A DNA stretch of 64,000 nt from Candidatus Amulumruptor caecigallinarius (GCA_944321825.1 CALUMU010000008.1:37083-101082), one strand, 5' to 3'. Positions 9,720-20,022 are shown, counted from the first letter of the stretch. Translations and numbers: made by a program. Notes: a model not told the origin generated them from the letters alone.

Positions 9720-10822
9720 TTTTCTTGTGTTAAGAGCTTTATCACCTCGTCGGCTATCCGCTCATCCGACTCGGCCAGAGCCATTGAGCGCACATTGGTC
9801 GCATATCTCTTGCGTCGGGCGGCATCGTTGAGCAGTGCCGGAGCCTCTACCTTAAGCCTGTCCGAAGCTTCGGCATCAAGTATCATCATCGCGGCATCAC
9901 GCTCCACGAGAGCCATGGCGTTTTTGCGCTGGTGGTCTTCGGCGACATTGGCAGAAGGTATCAGTATCGAGGGTACTCCCAATAGTTGCAGTTCGCTGAT
10001 AGTGCTCGCCCCGGCGCGGGATATGACAAATGTGGCTGCGCGGTACACCGTGGCCATGTCGGGCAGAAAAGCCATCGTCTTGACTTTAGCTTTCCCTTGG
10101 GTCTTTCCGTCAAACTCGTCATAATAGATTTTGCCGGTCTGCCACAGCAGGTTCGCCCCGGTAGCTGTGATTGCGTCCATGGCCTCATAAGTAGCGTTAT
10201 TGACCGATCGCGCACCTAAGCTGCCGCCGACAACCACCACCAACGGCTCGTCGGCAGGAAACCCCAAGGCTTCACGCGCCTGCGCAGGTGTCAGCGTGCA
10301 GTTAAACAGGGCTTTCCTCACCGGGTTGCCTGTCATGACTATGCGGTCGGCAGGAAAAAAACGCTCCATATGGTCATATGCCACACATATGCGGTCAGCA
10401 TCCTTGGCAAGCAGCTTGTTGGTCACTCCGGCATATGAGTTCTGTTCCTGCAGGAGTGTCGGCACATGCGCTTTCTGGGCGGCGGCAAGCGTCGGTCCGC
10501 TTGCATACCCCCCTACACCTATGGCGACATCTGGCTTGAAATCGCGCACTATCTTCCGAGCCATGCGCGAACTCCTCCACAGCTTTAGCAGCACTCCGAA
10601 ATTGCGCCACAGCCTCTTGCGGTCAAACCCCGCCACCGGGAGCCCGATGATAGGGTATCCGGCTTCTGGGACGCGCTCCATCTCCATACGGTTGTCGGCC
10701 CCTACGAACTGTATCTTTGCCTCCGGGAGCCTGCGCTTCAGCGCATTGGCTATGGCAAGCGCAGGGAATATGTGCCCCCCTGTGCCGCCGCCGCTGATAA
10801 GTATATGGTAATCGGTTTTCAT
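9716..10822 (-). CDS. murG: UDP-GlcNAc:lipid I N-acetylglucosaminyltransferase MurG
   Basis: GT28-family GT-B enzyme that makes lipid II on the inner face of the inner membrane. The N-terminal lipid-I-binding loop ISGGGTGGHIFPALAIA (about 9-25) and the second glycine-rich motif VGVGGYASGP (about 102-111) are intact. The donor-binding half contains VVVGGSLGARSVNN and the SRAGASTISELQLLGVPSILIP stretch, whose Glu binds UDP-GlcNAc. The 368-residue length is normal. It lies 28 bp after ftsW and overlaps murC by 4 bp. Confidence 0.97.
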   Translation of the reverse strand: MKTDYHILISGGGTGGHIFPALAIANALKRRLPEAKIQFVGADNRMEMERVPEAGYPIIGLPVAGFDRKRLWRNFGVLLKLWRSSRMARKIVRDFKPDVAIGVGGYASGPTLAAAQKAHVPTLLQEQNSYAGVTNKLLAKDADRICVAYDHMERFFPADRIVMTGNPVRKALFNCTLTPAQAREALGFPADEPLVVVVGGSLGARSVNNATYEAMDAITATGANLLWQTGKIYYDEFDGKTQGKAKVKTMAFLPDMATVYRAATFVISRAGASTISELQLLGVPSILIPSANVAEDHQRKNAMALVERDAAMMILDAEASDRLKVEAPALLNDAARRKRYATNVRSMALAESDERIADEVIKLLTQEK

Positions 10823-10850
10823 CTATGTATCACATGTTCAGTCAGTCCAA

Positions 10851-12266
10851 TTAATCTATCATCGTCAGGTTGTCGCCGCTTATATCCTCCGGCAGCGCAT
10901 TTTTCTCGCGCCGTATTTCCGACTTCTTGTCACGCCCACGGACGGCATAACGGCTGACACTGAGCATGATGCCGAATGCCACAGAAATCATCAATATCGA
11001 GCATCCGCCCTTGGATATCAACGGGAGCGGCTGACCCGACACCGGGAACACTCCCGCGACAATGGCTATGTGGAACAGCGCCTGCATCACCACTGTGACG
11101 GCCATACCTATGACAAGCAGTGCCGGGAACGCCCTCGAACACTGCGACGCTATCGAACTCGCCCGGCCGAGCAGCAGCAAGTACAGGAACAGCACAAACG
11201 CGCCACCGACAAGCCCGGTCTCCTCCACGATGATGGAGTAGATATAGTCCGAGAAAGCCAGCGGCAGCCGCGATGTCTCACGCGAGTTGCCCGGCCCGGC
11301 ACCTATCACACCGCCACGTGCCTGTGCCATGTAGGCATACATCTCCTGGGCGTTTTCGCTCGTGATTTCCTGCTCGTATTTAGGTATGCTGTCTGACGAG
11401 TAGCGTATGTACCTCATGACCCAGGTGCCCATACGTCCCTTGTCGCCGAAGTGTTCGAGCAGATAGATCTGGGTCGGGGTGGCCTTGCCTTCCTCGATAA
11501 GTTCGGCGACAGTCTGCCGCAGTTTCTCGTCCTGACGGGTATTCGACGCATCCGCCGGTGATGGGATAAGGATATATATCAGCCCGAATACAGCCGCCAC
11601 TACAAGATAGAATAGCAACACCTTGCCGAGGGTCTTCCAGCGCGAACCGCCGATGACCAACATAGCCAGACTGATGCTCATAAGCAGCAGCGTGTTTGTC
11701 AGACCCTGGGTTATCAGCAACGCACAGAATCCAACGACGATTGTGACCGACACCCACACCCCGGGAGTCTGCAGCTCGCGGTTACGCCTGTTCTGGGTCC
11801 TTGCAAGCACCAAGGCTATGCACAGAGGCGTGGCGAGCTTTATCATCTCGCTCGGCTGTATGGTGATAAACAGGTTGATGGAGCGGCGGGCGCCGTTGAC
11901 TATCTCGCCGAAAAATATGACATATAGCATCAACAGCGCCGAGACAAGCGCAAACGGCGGAATCCATTTGGCAAACTTGCTGTAGTGTACACGCTGGAGC
12001 AGCAATATGCAGATGAATCCCAAAAGCAGCGTGCCCATGTGGCGGACTATCGGGGCAAACACTCCCAACATCCCCGACGAGGCCACTTCACGCGACGAGG
12101 CACTGTACAGCTCGACAATCGACACGATGACCAGCAATATGTACACGCCCCATATATACGGGTCGCCCTTGCCCACAGGCTTGAGGTCGTCAACGCCTTC
12201 AGGCACGGACTGGGGCTGCGTGGCTTTCACCTCGCTCTCCGCTTGATTATATGCTCCGGCATCCAT
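10851..12266 (-). CDS. ftsW: Peptidoglycan glycosyltransferase FtsW
   Basis: SEDS-family polytopic protein that polymerises septal peptidoglycan with its partner FtsI. About ten hydrophobic segments are visible from residue 32 to 435. Diagnostic stretches include QPSEMIKLATPLCIAL (about 136-151), the large loop with the GPGNSRETSRLPLAFSDYIYSIIVEE motif (about 318-343), and the late SGQPLPLISKGGCSILM (about 405-421). N- and C-terminal tails are hydrophilic. It sits between murD and murG, co-directional, with 29 bp to murD. Confidence 0.96.
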   Translation of the reverse strand: MDAGAYNQAESEVKATQPQSVPEGVDDLKPVGKGDPYIWGVYILLVIVSIVELYSASSREVASSGMLGVFAPIVRHMGTLLLGFICILLLQRVHYSKFAKWIPPFALVSALLMLYVIFFGEIVNGARRSINLFITIQPSEMIKLATPLCIALVLARTQNRRNRELQTPGVWVSVTIVVGFCALLITQGLTNTLLLMSISLAMLVIGGSRWKTLGKVLLFYLVVAAVFGLIYILIPSPADASNTRQDEKLRQTVAELIEEGKATPTQIYLLEHFGDKGRMGTWVMRYIRYSSDSIPKYEQEITSENAQEMYAYMAQARGGVIGAGPGNSRETSRLPLAFSDYIYSIIVEETGLVGGAFVLFLYLLLLGRASSIASQCSRAFPALLVIGMAVTVVMQALFHIAIVAGVFPVSGQPLPLISKGGCSILMISVAFGIMLSVSRYAVRGRDKKSEIRREKNALPEDISGDNLTMID

Positions 12267-12276
12267 CTTAAAAATA

Positions 12277-12300
12277 TTATACGACTTATAAGACCTTATT
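12277..12300. repeat. Short AT-rich repeat with 9-bp period (murD-ftsW gap)
   Basis: Minus-strand units AATAAGGTC, TTATAAGTC, GTATAATAT. Same family as arrays at 16472-16520, 18625-18688 and 22601-22630. It overlaps the murD stop codon. Confidence 0.5.
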
Positions 12301-13678
12301 CCATCATCCCGCGCACGGCGTTCTTAAACTGCTCGCCACGGTCCTCGTAGCTGCTGAACAAATCGAAACTTGCGCAGCAGGGCGACAGCAACACCGTGTC
12401 GCCGTCGCTCGCAAACTTCCTGCACGCCGACAGCGCATCGGCAAGCGAAGCGGTGCTGACGATTTCAGGCACCTCCGCGCCGAAAAAGTCCATGATTTTC
12501 TCATTGTGAAGCCCCATAGCCACTATGGCCTTGACCTTCTCGCGCACCAGCGGGAGTATCTCCGAGTAGTCGTTACCCTTGTCCTTGCCTCCGAGGATAA
12601 GCACGGTGGTGCGCGACTTGGGCATACTTTCGAGGGCATACCACGTGCTGTTGACGTTGGTGGCCTTGGAGTCGTTGATATACCTGACTCCGTCTATGAC
12701 CGCCACAGGCTCCAGACGGTGCTCCACCCCCTCGAAATCGCCTAATGCCCGGCAGATTACATCTTTCTTGATGTTGAGCAGACACGCCGACAGTCCGGCG
12801 GCCATAGAATTGTAGAGATTGTGCAGCCCGTTGAGAGCGAGGTCGGCTCTCGGCATGGTCATCGATGTGCCGGGAGTATGGAACTCTACATCCCCCTGAC
12901 CGTCGACATACGCCGCCACATCAGGCTCTTCACGCTCGGCAAACGGATAGCGCATGGCCTCGGTGGTCACATGGCGGAGCTGCTCGGTGATGACCGGGTC
13001 GTCGTTCCAGTATATGAAAGCGTCCTCGGGAGTCAGGTTGTTGAGTATGCGGAACTTCGCGTTGACATAATTCTGCATCTTGTGGTCATAGCGGTCCATA
13101 TGGTCTGGTGTGATGTTCATCATCACCGCTATGTTGGCCTTGAAGTCATACATGTTGTCAAGCTGGAAACTCGACAGTTCTATGACATAGATGTCGTGCG
13201 GCTCGCGTGCCACCTGCAGGGCCAAGGAGTTGCCCACGTTGCCCGCCAGACCCACATCAAGCCCGGCTTTGGTCAGTATATGGTATGTGAGCATCGTGGT
13301 AGTGGTCTTGCCGTTGCTCCCGGTGATGCACACCATACGGGCATCGGTGTAATATCCGGCAAACTCTATCTCGCTGATAACCTTGATACCCTTGGCAGCT
13401 ATGGCCTGCATCACCGGAGTATCAAAAGCGATTCCGGGGCTCTTCACCACCAAGTCCGCGTCAAGTATCTTGTCCATCGTATGGCCGCCCTGCTCCCACT
13501 CTATCTGCTCCTTGTCAAGCATGGAGGCATAGTGCGCCGACACCTTGCCGTAGTCGCTGAGAAACACCTCCCAGCCCTTGTCCTTGCCGAGGATGGCGGC
13601 ACCTACGCCGCTCTCGCCACCGCCGAGGACCACCAACCGGCCACATTCCGATATATTGCTGTTTACATTTACACTCAT
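12296..13678 (-). CDS. murD: UDP-N-acetylmuramoylalanine--D-glutamate ligase MurD
   Basis: Adds D-Glu to UDP-MurNAc-L-Ala. The N-terminal domain has VVLGGGESGVGAAILG (about 17-32), the P-loop is ITGSNGKTTTTMLTYH (about 117-132), and the ligase core has MNITPDHMDRYD and NDSKATNVNSTWYALES. The 460-residue length is typical. It is transcribed between mraY (42 bp upstream) and ftsW. The gap to ftsW contains one of the short AT-rich repeats with 9-bp period described separately. Confidence 0.96.
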   Translation of the reverse strand: MSVNVNSNISECGRLVVLGGGESGVGAAILGKDKGWEVFLSDYGKVSAHYASMLDKEQIEWEQGGHTMDKILDADLVVKSPGIAFDTPVMQAIAAKGIKVISEIEFAGYYTDARMVCITGSNGKTTTTMLTYHILTKAGLDVGLAGNVGNSLALQVAREPHDIYVIELSSFQLDNMYDFKANIAVMMNITPDHMDRYDHKMQNYVNAKFRILNNLTPEDAFIYWNDDPVITEQLRHVTTEAMRYPFAEREEPDVAAYVDGQGDVEFHTPGTSMTMPRADLALNGLHNLYNSMAAGLSACLLNIKKDVICRALGDFEGVEHRLEPVAVIDGVRYINDSKATNVNSTWYALESMPKSRTTVLILGGKDKGNDYSEILPLVREKVKAIVAMGLHNEKIMDFFGAEVPEIVSTASLADALSACRKFASDGDTVLLSPCCASFDLFSSYEDRGEQFKNAVRGMME

Positions 13679-13720
13679 ATGTCTGTTATATCTGTCATTT
13701 CTATGGAGATGTTTAACTTG

Positions 13721-14983
13721 TTACCGTATCTTCAGCGTCACAAACGTGATGGCTGCAAGGAAGATTCCGGCAATCCAGAATCTAACCACGATTTTCGACT
13801 CAGGTATGGCACGCAGCGGAGCTTGCAGCAGCGCGTCGATGCCGGCATTGCCCTGCTTCTGAAAATGGTGGTGCAGCGGGGTCATCTTGAATATGCGCTT
13901 GCCGGTGCCTGTGCGCCGCTTGGTAATCTTGAAATATGCCACCTGGAGCATGACCGAAAGGTCCTCTACGAAAAATATCGCGCAGAGTATCGGTATCAGC
14001 AGCTCCTTGTGTATGAGTATCGCAAACACGGCGATGATGCCGCCGATGGTGAGCGAGCCGGTATCGCCCATGAACACCTGCGCCGGGTAGGCGTTGTACC
14101 AAAGGAAGCCTATCAGCGCACCGATAAATGCAGCCATATACACCACCAACTCGCCCGAATCGGGTACATACATTATGTTGAGATATGACGCATACACTAT
14201 GTTGCCTCCCAAATACGCCATGATGGCAAGAGCCACCCCTATAATGGCGGACGTGCCGGTACAGAGTCCGTCAAGGCCGTCGGTCAGGTTGGCCCCGTTG
14301 CTCGTCGCTGACACCGCTATGATGGTTACGAGGATGAATACTATCCACCCTCCGGTTTCGGCGTAATCGCCCATCCACTCGGTCACCCAGCCGTAATTGA
14401 AGTTATGGTCTTTGATAAACGGCAGGGTGGTCACAGGTGCCTTTACGTTTTCAGGCTTGTAGGTTATGACCTCGGTCCCGTCGACTTTGGCCTCCGTGGC
14501 GACATTCTCGCGTATCACCACATCAGGGCTGCCGAGCATGGCGAAACCTACTATCAGGCCTAATCCCACCTGTCCGACGATTTTATACTTGCCTTTCATA
14601 CCCTCCTTGTTGTGGCGGCGGATTTTCAGATAGTCGTCAAGACCTCCGATAAGGCCCATCCACACGGTGGTAATAATCATCAGCAACATATAAATGTTGC
14701 CCAAATTGCCAACGAGAAGCGTCGACACCAAAATGGCTATTATAATGATGATGCCGCCCATGGTGGGGGTGCCGGTCTTGCTCATCTGGCCTTCGAGCCC
14801 CAGATTGCGCACGATTTCTCCCACCTGCATCTTCTGCAAGCGTTCGATTATCTTCTGGCCGAAAGCCATCGCTATGAACAGCGACAGCAGCAACGCCAGC
14901 CCGGAGCGGACTGTCAGATAGTCCATCAGTCGGGCGACAGTAGGCCCGAACAGGTCATATTGTTCCGATAGATAGTATAGCAT
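13721..14983 (-). CDS. mraY: Phospho-N-acetylmuramoyl-pentapeptide transferase MraY
   Basis: Integral membrane enzyme that transfers phospho-MurNAc-pentapeptide to undecaprenyl phosphate to make lipid I. About ten membrane helices are visible. Diagnostic motifs are SKTGTPTMGGIIIIIA (about 70-85), GLIGGLDDYLKIRR (about 111-124, the paired Asp), NGANLTDGLDGLCTG (about 230-244), FMGDTGSLTIGGIIA (about 307-321) and the MTPLHHHFQKQG loop (about 368-379). At 420 residues it is longer than the roughly 360 of E. coli because of an insertion near residues 155-200, common in Bacteroidota. It begins 3 bp after the murE stop. Confidence 0.97.
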   Translation of the reverse strand: MLYYLSEQYDLFGPTVARLMDYLTVRSGLALLLSLFIAMAFGQKIIERLQKMQVGEIVRNLGLEGQMSKTGTPTMGGIIIIIAILVSTLLVGNLGNIYMLLMIITTVWMGLIGGLDDYLKIRRHNKEGMKGKYKIVGQVGLGLIVGFAMLGSPDVVIRENVATEAKVDGTEVITYKPENVKAPVTTLPFIKDHNFNYGWVTEWMGDYAETGGWIVFILVTIIAVSATSNGANLTDGLDGLCTGTSAIIGVALAIMAYLGGNIVYASYLNIMYVPDSGELVVYMAAFIGALIGFLWYNAYPAQVFMGDTGSLTIGGIIAVFAILIHKELLIPILCAIFFVEDLSVMLQVAYFKITKRRTGTGKRIFKMTPLHHHFQKQGNAGIDALLQAPLRAIPESKIVVRFWIAGIFLAAITFVTLKIR

Positions 14984-14986
14984 TTC

Positions 14987-16459
14987 CTATAGTGTATTTT
15001 GCGATGCGAATATCTCAAGCACTACCTCCCGGTCATCGAAATGGTGCTTGACACCCTTGACTTCCTGATAGTCCTCATGCCCTTTGCCGGCTATCAGCAC
15101 CACATCGCCTTTCATGGCCATGCGGCACGCCTCGGTGATGGCTTCCTTGCGGTCGGTAATGCTGACGGCGTGGCTGCGGGCATCATCGTCAAGTCCGGCT
15201 TCCATGTCGCGGAGTATGTCGTCGGGTTCCTCGAAGCGCGGATTGTCGCTCGTCAGCACCAAGAAATCGCTGCGCTCCGCAGCCTCTTTGGCCATGATGG
15301 GACGCTTCCCTTTGTCGCGGTTGCCGCCGGCACCCACCACGGTAATGATACGGCCTTTGGTACCCACCACCTCCCTTATGGCGTTGAGCACATTGATAAG
15401 CGCGTCGGGCGTGTGGGCGTAATCCACTATCGCCGTGTAACCCGTCGGCGAATGTACCGTCTGGAATCGTCCGGCGACAGGTACTAAGCGGCTCATGTTC
15501 ACAAGCACTTTCTCTGGATCCCATCCGAGCAGCACACATGCGCCGTACACAGCCGTCAGGTTATAGGCGTTGAACTTGCCCGTAAACATCGTCTCCACCT
15601 CCCTGCCGTTGACAGCTAACAGCATACCATCCAATCGGCTCTCCACTATCCGCGTGGCGAAGTCCGCCAGACCGCGCAGGGAGTATGTGTGGCGCGTGGC
15701 CATGGTGTTTTGCAGCATTACCATCCCGACCTTGTCGTCGATGTTGGTCAGTGCGAACGAGTTGTGCGGCAGCCCGTCGAAAAACGACTTCTTGGCAGCA
15801 AGATACGCATCCACCGTCTTGTGGTAGTCAAGATGGTCACGGGTAAGATTGGTGAATATCCCCCCGGCAAATTCCAGGCCGGCTATGCGGTGCTGCTCGG
15901 CGGCATGGCTGCTGACTTCCATGGCGCAGTAGCTGCACCCGGCATCCACCATCCTCCGCAGCAGCGCATTGATGGTGATGGCATCGGGGGTGGTCTGGCG
16001 GGCTTCCACCTTCTCATCCTCTATGAGGTTGACTACGGTCGACAGCAGTCCGGCCTTATATCCCATCAGACGCGCCATCTCGTATATCAGAGTGGCCGTG
16101 GTGGTCTTGCCGTTGGTCCCGGTAACGCCCACCAAACGCAGCGCGGACGAAGGGTTGTCATACCATGCCGAAGCTATGTAGCCGAGTGCCACATGGCTGG
16201 CAGGCACTTTGATATAGGTGACGCTTGATTCGCGTACCGAAGGTATCTCCTCGCACACCACCGCCACGGCTCCAGCTTCCACTACCTGTGGGATGAAGCT
16301 GTGGCCGTCGACGGTCGACCCTTTGACCGCTACAAACAGAGTCCCTGGTCCCGCCTCGCGGGAGTCGAACGTGATTTTGGAGATTTCCCGGGTAGTGTCG
16401 CCCAGTAGCTCCCCTATCGTCAGTGATGAGATTAATTCCGATAACCGTTTCATTCTCAT
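14987..16459 (-). CDS. murE: UDP-MurNAc-tripeptide synthetase MurE
   Basis: Mur ligase adding the third stem residue. The P-loop is [16 protein letters not shown] (about 114-129), followed by [13 protein letters not shown] and [14 protein letters not shown]. The substrate-specificity motif reads [13 protein letters not shown] marks meso-diaminopimelate-adding enzymes rather than lysine-adding ones, so the peptidoglycan is predicted to be DAP type. The carbamylated Lys environment is present. Two near-adjacent ATGs (16459 and 16453) are possible starts. The 72-bp gap to ftsI carries a 9-bp-period repeat. Confidence 0.96.
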   Translation of the reverse strand: MRMKRLSELISSLTIGELLGDTTREISKITFDSREAGPGTLFVAVKGSTVDGHSFIPQVVEAGAVAVVCEEIPSVRESSVTYIKVPASHVALGYIASAWYDNPSSALRLVGVTGTNGKTTTATLIYEMARLMGYKAGLLSTVVNLIEDEKVEARQTTPDAITINALLRRMVDAGCSYCAMEVSSHAAEQHRIAGLEFAGGIFTNLTRDHLDYHKTVDAYLAAKKSFFDGLPHNSFALTNIDDKVGMVMLQNTMATRHTYSLRGLADFATRIVESRLDGMLLAVNGREVETMFTGKFNAYNLTAVYGACVLLGWDPEKVLVNMSRLVPVAGRFQTVHSPTGYTAIVDYAHTPDALINVLNAIREVVGTKGRIITVVGAGGNRDKGKRPIMAKEAAERSDFLVLTSDNPRFEEPDDILRDMEAGLDDDARSHAVSITDRKEAITEACRMAMKGDVVLIAGKGHEDYQEVKGVKHHFDDREVVLEIFASQNTL

Positions 16460-16471
16460 TTATATATCTTT

Positions 16472-16520
16472 CAGATTTATACGATTTATAAGACTTAATG
16501 ACCTTAATGACCTTATCCGA
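16472..16520. repeat. Short AT-rich repeat with 9-bp period (ftsI-murE gap)
   Basis: Minus-strand units GGATAAGGT, CATTAAGGT, CATTAAGTC, TTATAAATC, GTATAAATC fill most of the gap between ftsI and murE. Confidence 0.65.
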
Positions 16521-16531
16521 CCTCACTCCAC

Positions 16532-18616
16532 CTACTGTAAGGTCAGCTCCACCCGTGTGCCGGCCTTGGCAGGCGTACCGGGAGCCGGAGAGCTTGACAC
16601 CACATATCCGTTGCCGCTGTGGCTGACATTGTACCCGGCTGATTCGATCACCGCGATAGCCGACCGCAGATCCATTCCGGCAACAGAGGGCACATGCCCG
16701 GCACGGGTCTCGCCCGCCGGCATACGCAGCACCTTCAGCTTGCCGCCGATGTCAAACGCATCCCGCAGCTCATCGCGCCGGTCGTCGCCTATGGCGGCAA
16801 TCCTCGGCACATCGTTATGAGGCTCTTCGGCACGGTAGTCCGAATGGTCGCCGAGCATACCGCGCGAATACATCTTCAACGCTATGTTCTTCATTATCTG
16901 GCCTGAAGTCGACGCAGCCCCGAACCAGTTGGCTTTCGGTGCGCACGTCATCACGATGCAGCTGTATTTGGGCTTGTCGGCAGGGAAATAGCCGCAGAAT
17001 GTCAACCGTTTCTTTGATGTGACATATTGTCCGTTCTCTATCATGTATGCCGTCCCGGTCTTGCCGGCGAGTGCCACATGCTCGTCGCGCAGCATACGCC
17101 CGGTGCCATGCTCGCCCCACACCACCTGCTTGAGCATATCACGCAGTATGGCGGCGTTTTCTCTCGAACATATCTTCTCATTGATATAAGTCACAGGCAG
17201 CACCGTATCTACCCCTATGGCTTTGTTGACAAGCCGCTTGTACAGGCGCGGGCGCACAAATGCCCCGTCGTTGGCTATGGCATTGTAGAGAGCCAAGGTG
17301 TACATCGGCGGTATCTCGGTAGCATATCCGAAACACTGGCGTGACAGCACCAACCGGCCTCCACGGTTGGAAGGCACTGAGTCGATTCGCGGCACTGCCT
17401 CGCCGGCGATTCCCGTATGCATCGGCTCCAAAAATCCTAAATTTTTGATTTTCGAGTAGAACTCGCCCGGATTCTCCTCAAAGCGGCGGGTGATTATACG
17501 CGTCATGCCTATATTCGACGAATGTTCCAGCACCTCCCTTACTTTCAGCGAGGTCGTAGGATGGCTGTCGGTAATCGGACGGCCCATATACGTACACTTC
17601 CCCGTAGGTATCTCCTCGTCGATGTCGGTCACCGCTCCCTCCTCCAAGGCTATCAGCATCGACAGCGTCTTGACCACAGAGCCGGGTTCGTAGCCGAGCA
17701 CCGCACGGTTCATGGCCTCTATATAATCGTTTCCGTCCTTCGTGCACTCCAGATTGGATATGGCCTTGATGTCGCCGGTAGCCACGTCCATAAGCACCGC
17801 AACGCCCCAGTCGGCCTGCACGTGTGACAGCATGGAGTTAAGCTCGTTCTCCACTATGTCCTGCATGTTGATGTCTATGGTAGTCACCACATCGTAGCCG
17901 GGCACGGCCTCGGTCTTGGTCCAGTCATATATGCCGCGGGTCATGTTTTTCTTCTCGGCGACCCCGGGCACACCGTACAGCAGCGAGTCAAGCGCACATT
18001 CGAGTCCGCTTCTGCCGTGGATTTCGCGGCTCTCTACAGTCTCACCCACGCCACCGACGCTGCGGCGGGCCATGTCGCCGTAGGGCCTTACCCTGCGGCG
18101 CACAGTCTCCACGATGAGACCGCTTTTGTTTGCTCCACGGCCTTTGAAAAACGGCATCCCCTTGATTTTCTGCACATCGCTGTATGACAGGTTGGCAAGC
18201 AGCTTGTACCAGCGCGAACGCTCCTTCTGCGGCTTGTCAAGGGGTTTGAGCAGATGCTCCTGCCACTCGGTAGCCGTTCTCGGCGGAAATTCCCTGGCAA
18301 GCGCGGTCGAAAGAGCCCCAACATATTTGCGCAAAGTGTCTTCCGAAAAGGCTCCGGCGCGGTAATCCATCCTGATTGTATAGAAGTCGAGATTGGTGGC
18401 GAGCACGCTGCCGTCCGACGCGAGGATATTCCCCCTCTCAGGGTAGATGACGGTCTCCTTGTCAAGGAGCTTGCTGGCCTTCTCGTTCCACCTGTCGGCT
18501 GTGAAGACCGATGTGTCGACAACTTTCGACATTATGGTTGCCGAAAACAGCAGTATTAACGCTATGACCACGGCATAGCGCAGGAGAATGGTACGTTTGC
18601 CTGACTTCTTTTTCAT
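16532..18616 (-). CDS. ftsI: Penicillin-binding protein, FtsI-type with PASTA domain
   Basis: Septal DD-transpeptidase and partner of FtsW. A short basic cytoplasmic start is followed by one membrane helix (about 12-31), a PBP dimerisation domain (about 55-215) and the transpeptidase domain. The active-site motifs are all present: SVVK (Ser313, Lys316), SSN (366-368) and KTG (519-521). Residues 640-694 form one PASTA domain (MPSVAGMDL to the terminal ELTLQ). A C-terminal PASTA on FtsI is typical of Bacteroidota and absent in E. coli FtsI. It lies between the ftsL-like gene and murE. Confidence 0.96.
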   Translation of the reverse strand: MKKKSGKRTILLRYAVVIALILLFSATIMSKVVDTSVFTADRWNEKASKLLDKETVIYPERGNILASDGSVLATNLDFYTIRMDYRAGAFSEDTLRKYVGALSTALAREFPPRTATEWQEHLLKPLDKPQKERSRWYKLLANLSYSDVQKIKGMPFFKGRGANKSGLIVETVRRRVRPYGDMARRSVGGVGETVESREIHGRSGLECALDSLLYGVPGVAEKKNMTRGIYDWTKTEAVPGYDVVTTIDINMQDIVENELNSMLSHVQADWGVAVLMDVATGDIKAISNLECTKDGNDYIEAMNRAVLGYEPGSVVKTLSMLIALEEGAVTDIDEEIPTGKCTYMGRPITDSHPTTSLKVREVLEHSSNIGMTRIITRRFEENPGEFYSKIKNLGFLEPMHTGIAGEAVPRIDSVPSNRGGRLVLSRQCFGYATEIPPMYTLALYNAIANDGAFVRPRLYKRLVNKAIGVDTVLPVTYINEKICSRENAAILRDMLKQVVWGEHGTGRMLRDEHVALAGKTGTAYMIENGQYVTSKKRLTFCGYFPADKPKYSCIVMTCAPKANWFGAASTSGQIMKNIALKMYSRGMLGDHSDYRAEEPHNDVPRIAAIGDDRRDELRDAFDIGGKLKVLRMPAGETRAGHVPSVAGMDLRSAIAVIESAGYNVSHSGNGYVVSSSPAPGTPAKAGTRVELTLQ

Positions 18617-18624
18617 CGGTCTTC

Positions 18625-18688
18625 TGCTTATCTGTTTGACTTATATGGATTTATTCGAGACTTATCCGATTTATAAGACTTATTATCT
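18625..18688. repeat. Short AT-rich repeat with 9-10-bp period (ftsL-ftsI gap)
   Basis: Minus-strand units AATAAGTCT, TATAAATCG, GATAAGTCT, CGAATAAATC, CATATAAGTC fill the gap between the ftsL-like gene and ftsI. Confidence 0.6.
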
Positions 18689-18695
18689 CCTACTC

Positions 18696-19058
18696 TCACT
18701 CCTGCCCGACATCCCTCTGGATTCTATACGGCGGATGGGTCTGTACGCTCAATCCCAAGTCAAGGCTGTCGATCAGGGCCTGCATGGCACTTTCTCTGGT
18801 GCGGCTCATGTAGATGCTCTTCTCTCTTATGCGCTCTGTCTTGACTATCTCAAGCTCCTTGTTGAGGGCGCGTATGTCCTCCATGGATGTCTGGCAATAA
18901 TATTTGTTGGTGATATATAGGATAAGGAACACCATCACCAGCAGAGTGACACCCCAGTGCCGCCTGAAAAAATCGACGCTGATGACCTGCCCATGGCTGA
19001 TACGGCGCACGTAGCCCAACGGTGTGGTATATGATGGCTGGCCGTCTTTCCGTGACAT
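18696..19058 (-). CDS. ftsL: FtsL-like cell division protein
   Basis: A 120-residue bitopic protein with a cytoplasmic region of about 35 residues, one membrane helix (about 36-52, WGVTLLVMVFLILYITN) and a periplasmic stretch (about 58-90) with heptad-like leucines and charged residues suited to a coiled coil. FtsL is poorly conserved, so the call depends on topology and on the position between rsmH and ftsI. It should link the FtsQ complex to FtsW/FtsI. It is annotated in many Bacteroidota genomes only as hypothetical. Confidence 0.8.
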   Translation of the reverse strand: MSRKDGQPSYTTPLGYVRRISHGQVISVDFFRRHWGVTLLVMVFLILYITNKYYCQTSMEDIRALNKELEIVKTERIREKSIYMSRTRESAMQALIDSLDLGLSVQTHPPYRIQRDVGQE

Positions 19059-19104
19059 TTGCTGATATTGTAGTCTGAGTGTTATATACTTATAAATGAG
19101 GTAG

Positions 19105-20022
19105 TTAATCCACGGCGACGCGCTCGGCTACACGCAACTTGGCCGAACGGCTCCGGGGATTGGCCTCCACCTCTGCCGCCGAGGCGGTCACAGGCTTCGG
19201 TGTGATGAGTTTCCAGGGGGTGCGGCGGCGGCCGTAGAAGTCCACATCGTCACGCCCCTCCACATTGCCAGTCCGCATGAAATTCTTTACCATGCGATCC
19301 TCCAAGCTGTGGTACGTGATGATGACAAGCCGGCTGCCCGGACGTGTCACCCGCAAGGTGGAATCCAATAGGCTCCGCAAAGCCCCCATCTCGTCGTTGA
19401 CTTCGATGCGCAGCGCCTGGAAAACACATGCAAGCTCTTTCTTCTCACGCTTGGGATTCATCATCGGCGACACCACCCGCAGCAGGTCCTGCACGGTAAT
19501 AAACGGTGCTGCAGCCCTGGCGCGCTCTATGGCTTGCGCTATACGCCGGGCATCCTTAAGCTCGCCGTAGAGGCGCAGTATGTCGGTCAGACGCTCCACT
19601 GTAGCCGTGTTGAGCAGCTCCGCAGCCGAGAGGGACGCCGACTGGTTCATGCGCATATCCAACGGACCGTCGGCACGGAACGAAAATCCGCGTTCGGCAG
19701 CGTCGAAGTGATGAAACGACACCCCCAAGTCGCCGAGCAGTCCGTCTATCTGGTCGACCCCCTCGTATCTGAGATAGTTGGTCAGATAGCGGAAATTGCC
19801 GTGTATCATGGTCAGCCGCTCATCGTCGGGGGCATTGGCTATAGCCTCGGCATCCTGATCGAAAGCACACAGCCGCCCTGCCGGCGACAACTGCGCAAGT
19901 ATGGCCCGCGAATGTCCTCCTCCGCCGAATGTCACATCGACATACGTCCCGTCGGGACTGATATTCAGCCCTTCAAGCGTCTCGGCAAGCAATGCCGGTA
20001 TGTGGTAGGGGACGGTGGTCAT
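19105..20022 (-). CDS. rsmH: 16S rRNA (cytosine1402-N4)-methyltransferase RsmH
   Basis: SAM-dependent enzyme that N4-methylates C1402 of 16S rRNA (formerly MraW). The protein opens with YHIPALLAETLEGL, then the SAM motif VDVTFGGGGHSRAIL; GLLGDLGVSFHHFD and RGFSFRADGPLDMRMN follow, and IITYHSLEDRMVKNF lies near the C-terminus. I start it at the ATG at 20022 (MTTVPYH), where similarity to the family begins; an in-frame extension to 20067 would add 15 unconserved residues. It is the first gene of the dcw transcript. mraZ, which usually precedes it in Bacteroidales, is absent. Confidence 0.95.
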   Translation of the reverse strand: MTTVPYHIPALLAETLEGLNISPDGTYVDVTFGGGGHSRAILAQLSPAGRLCAFDQDAEAIANAPDDERLTMIHGNFRYLTNYLRYEGVDQIDGLLGDLGVSFHHFDAAERGFSFRADGPLDMRMNQSASLSAAELLNTATVERLTDILRLYGELKDARRIAQAIERARAAAPFITVQDLLRVVSPMMNPKREKKELACVFQALRIEVNDEMGALRSLLDSTLRVTRPGSRLVIITYHSLEDRMVKNFMRTGNVEGRDDVDFYGRRRTPWKLITPKPVTASAAEVEANPRSRSAKLRVAERVAVD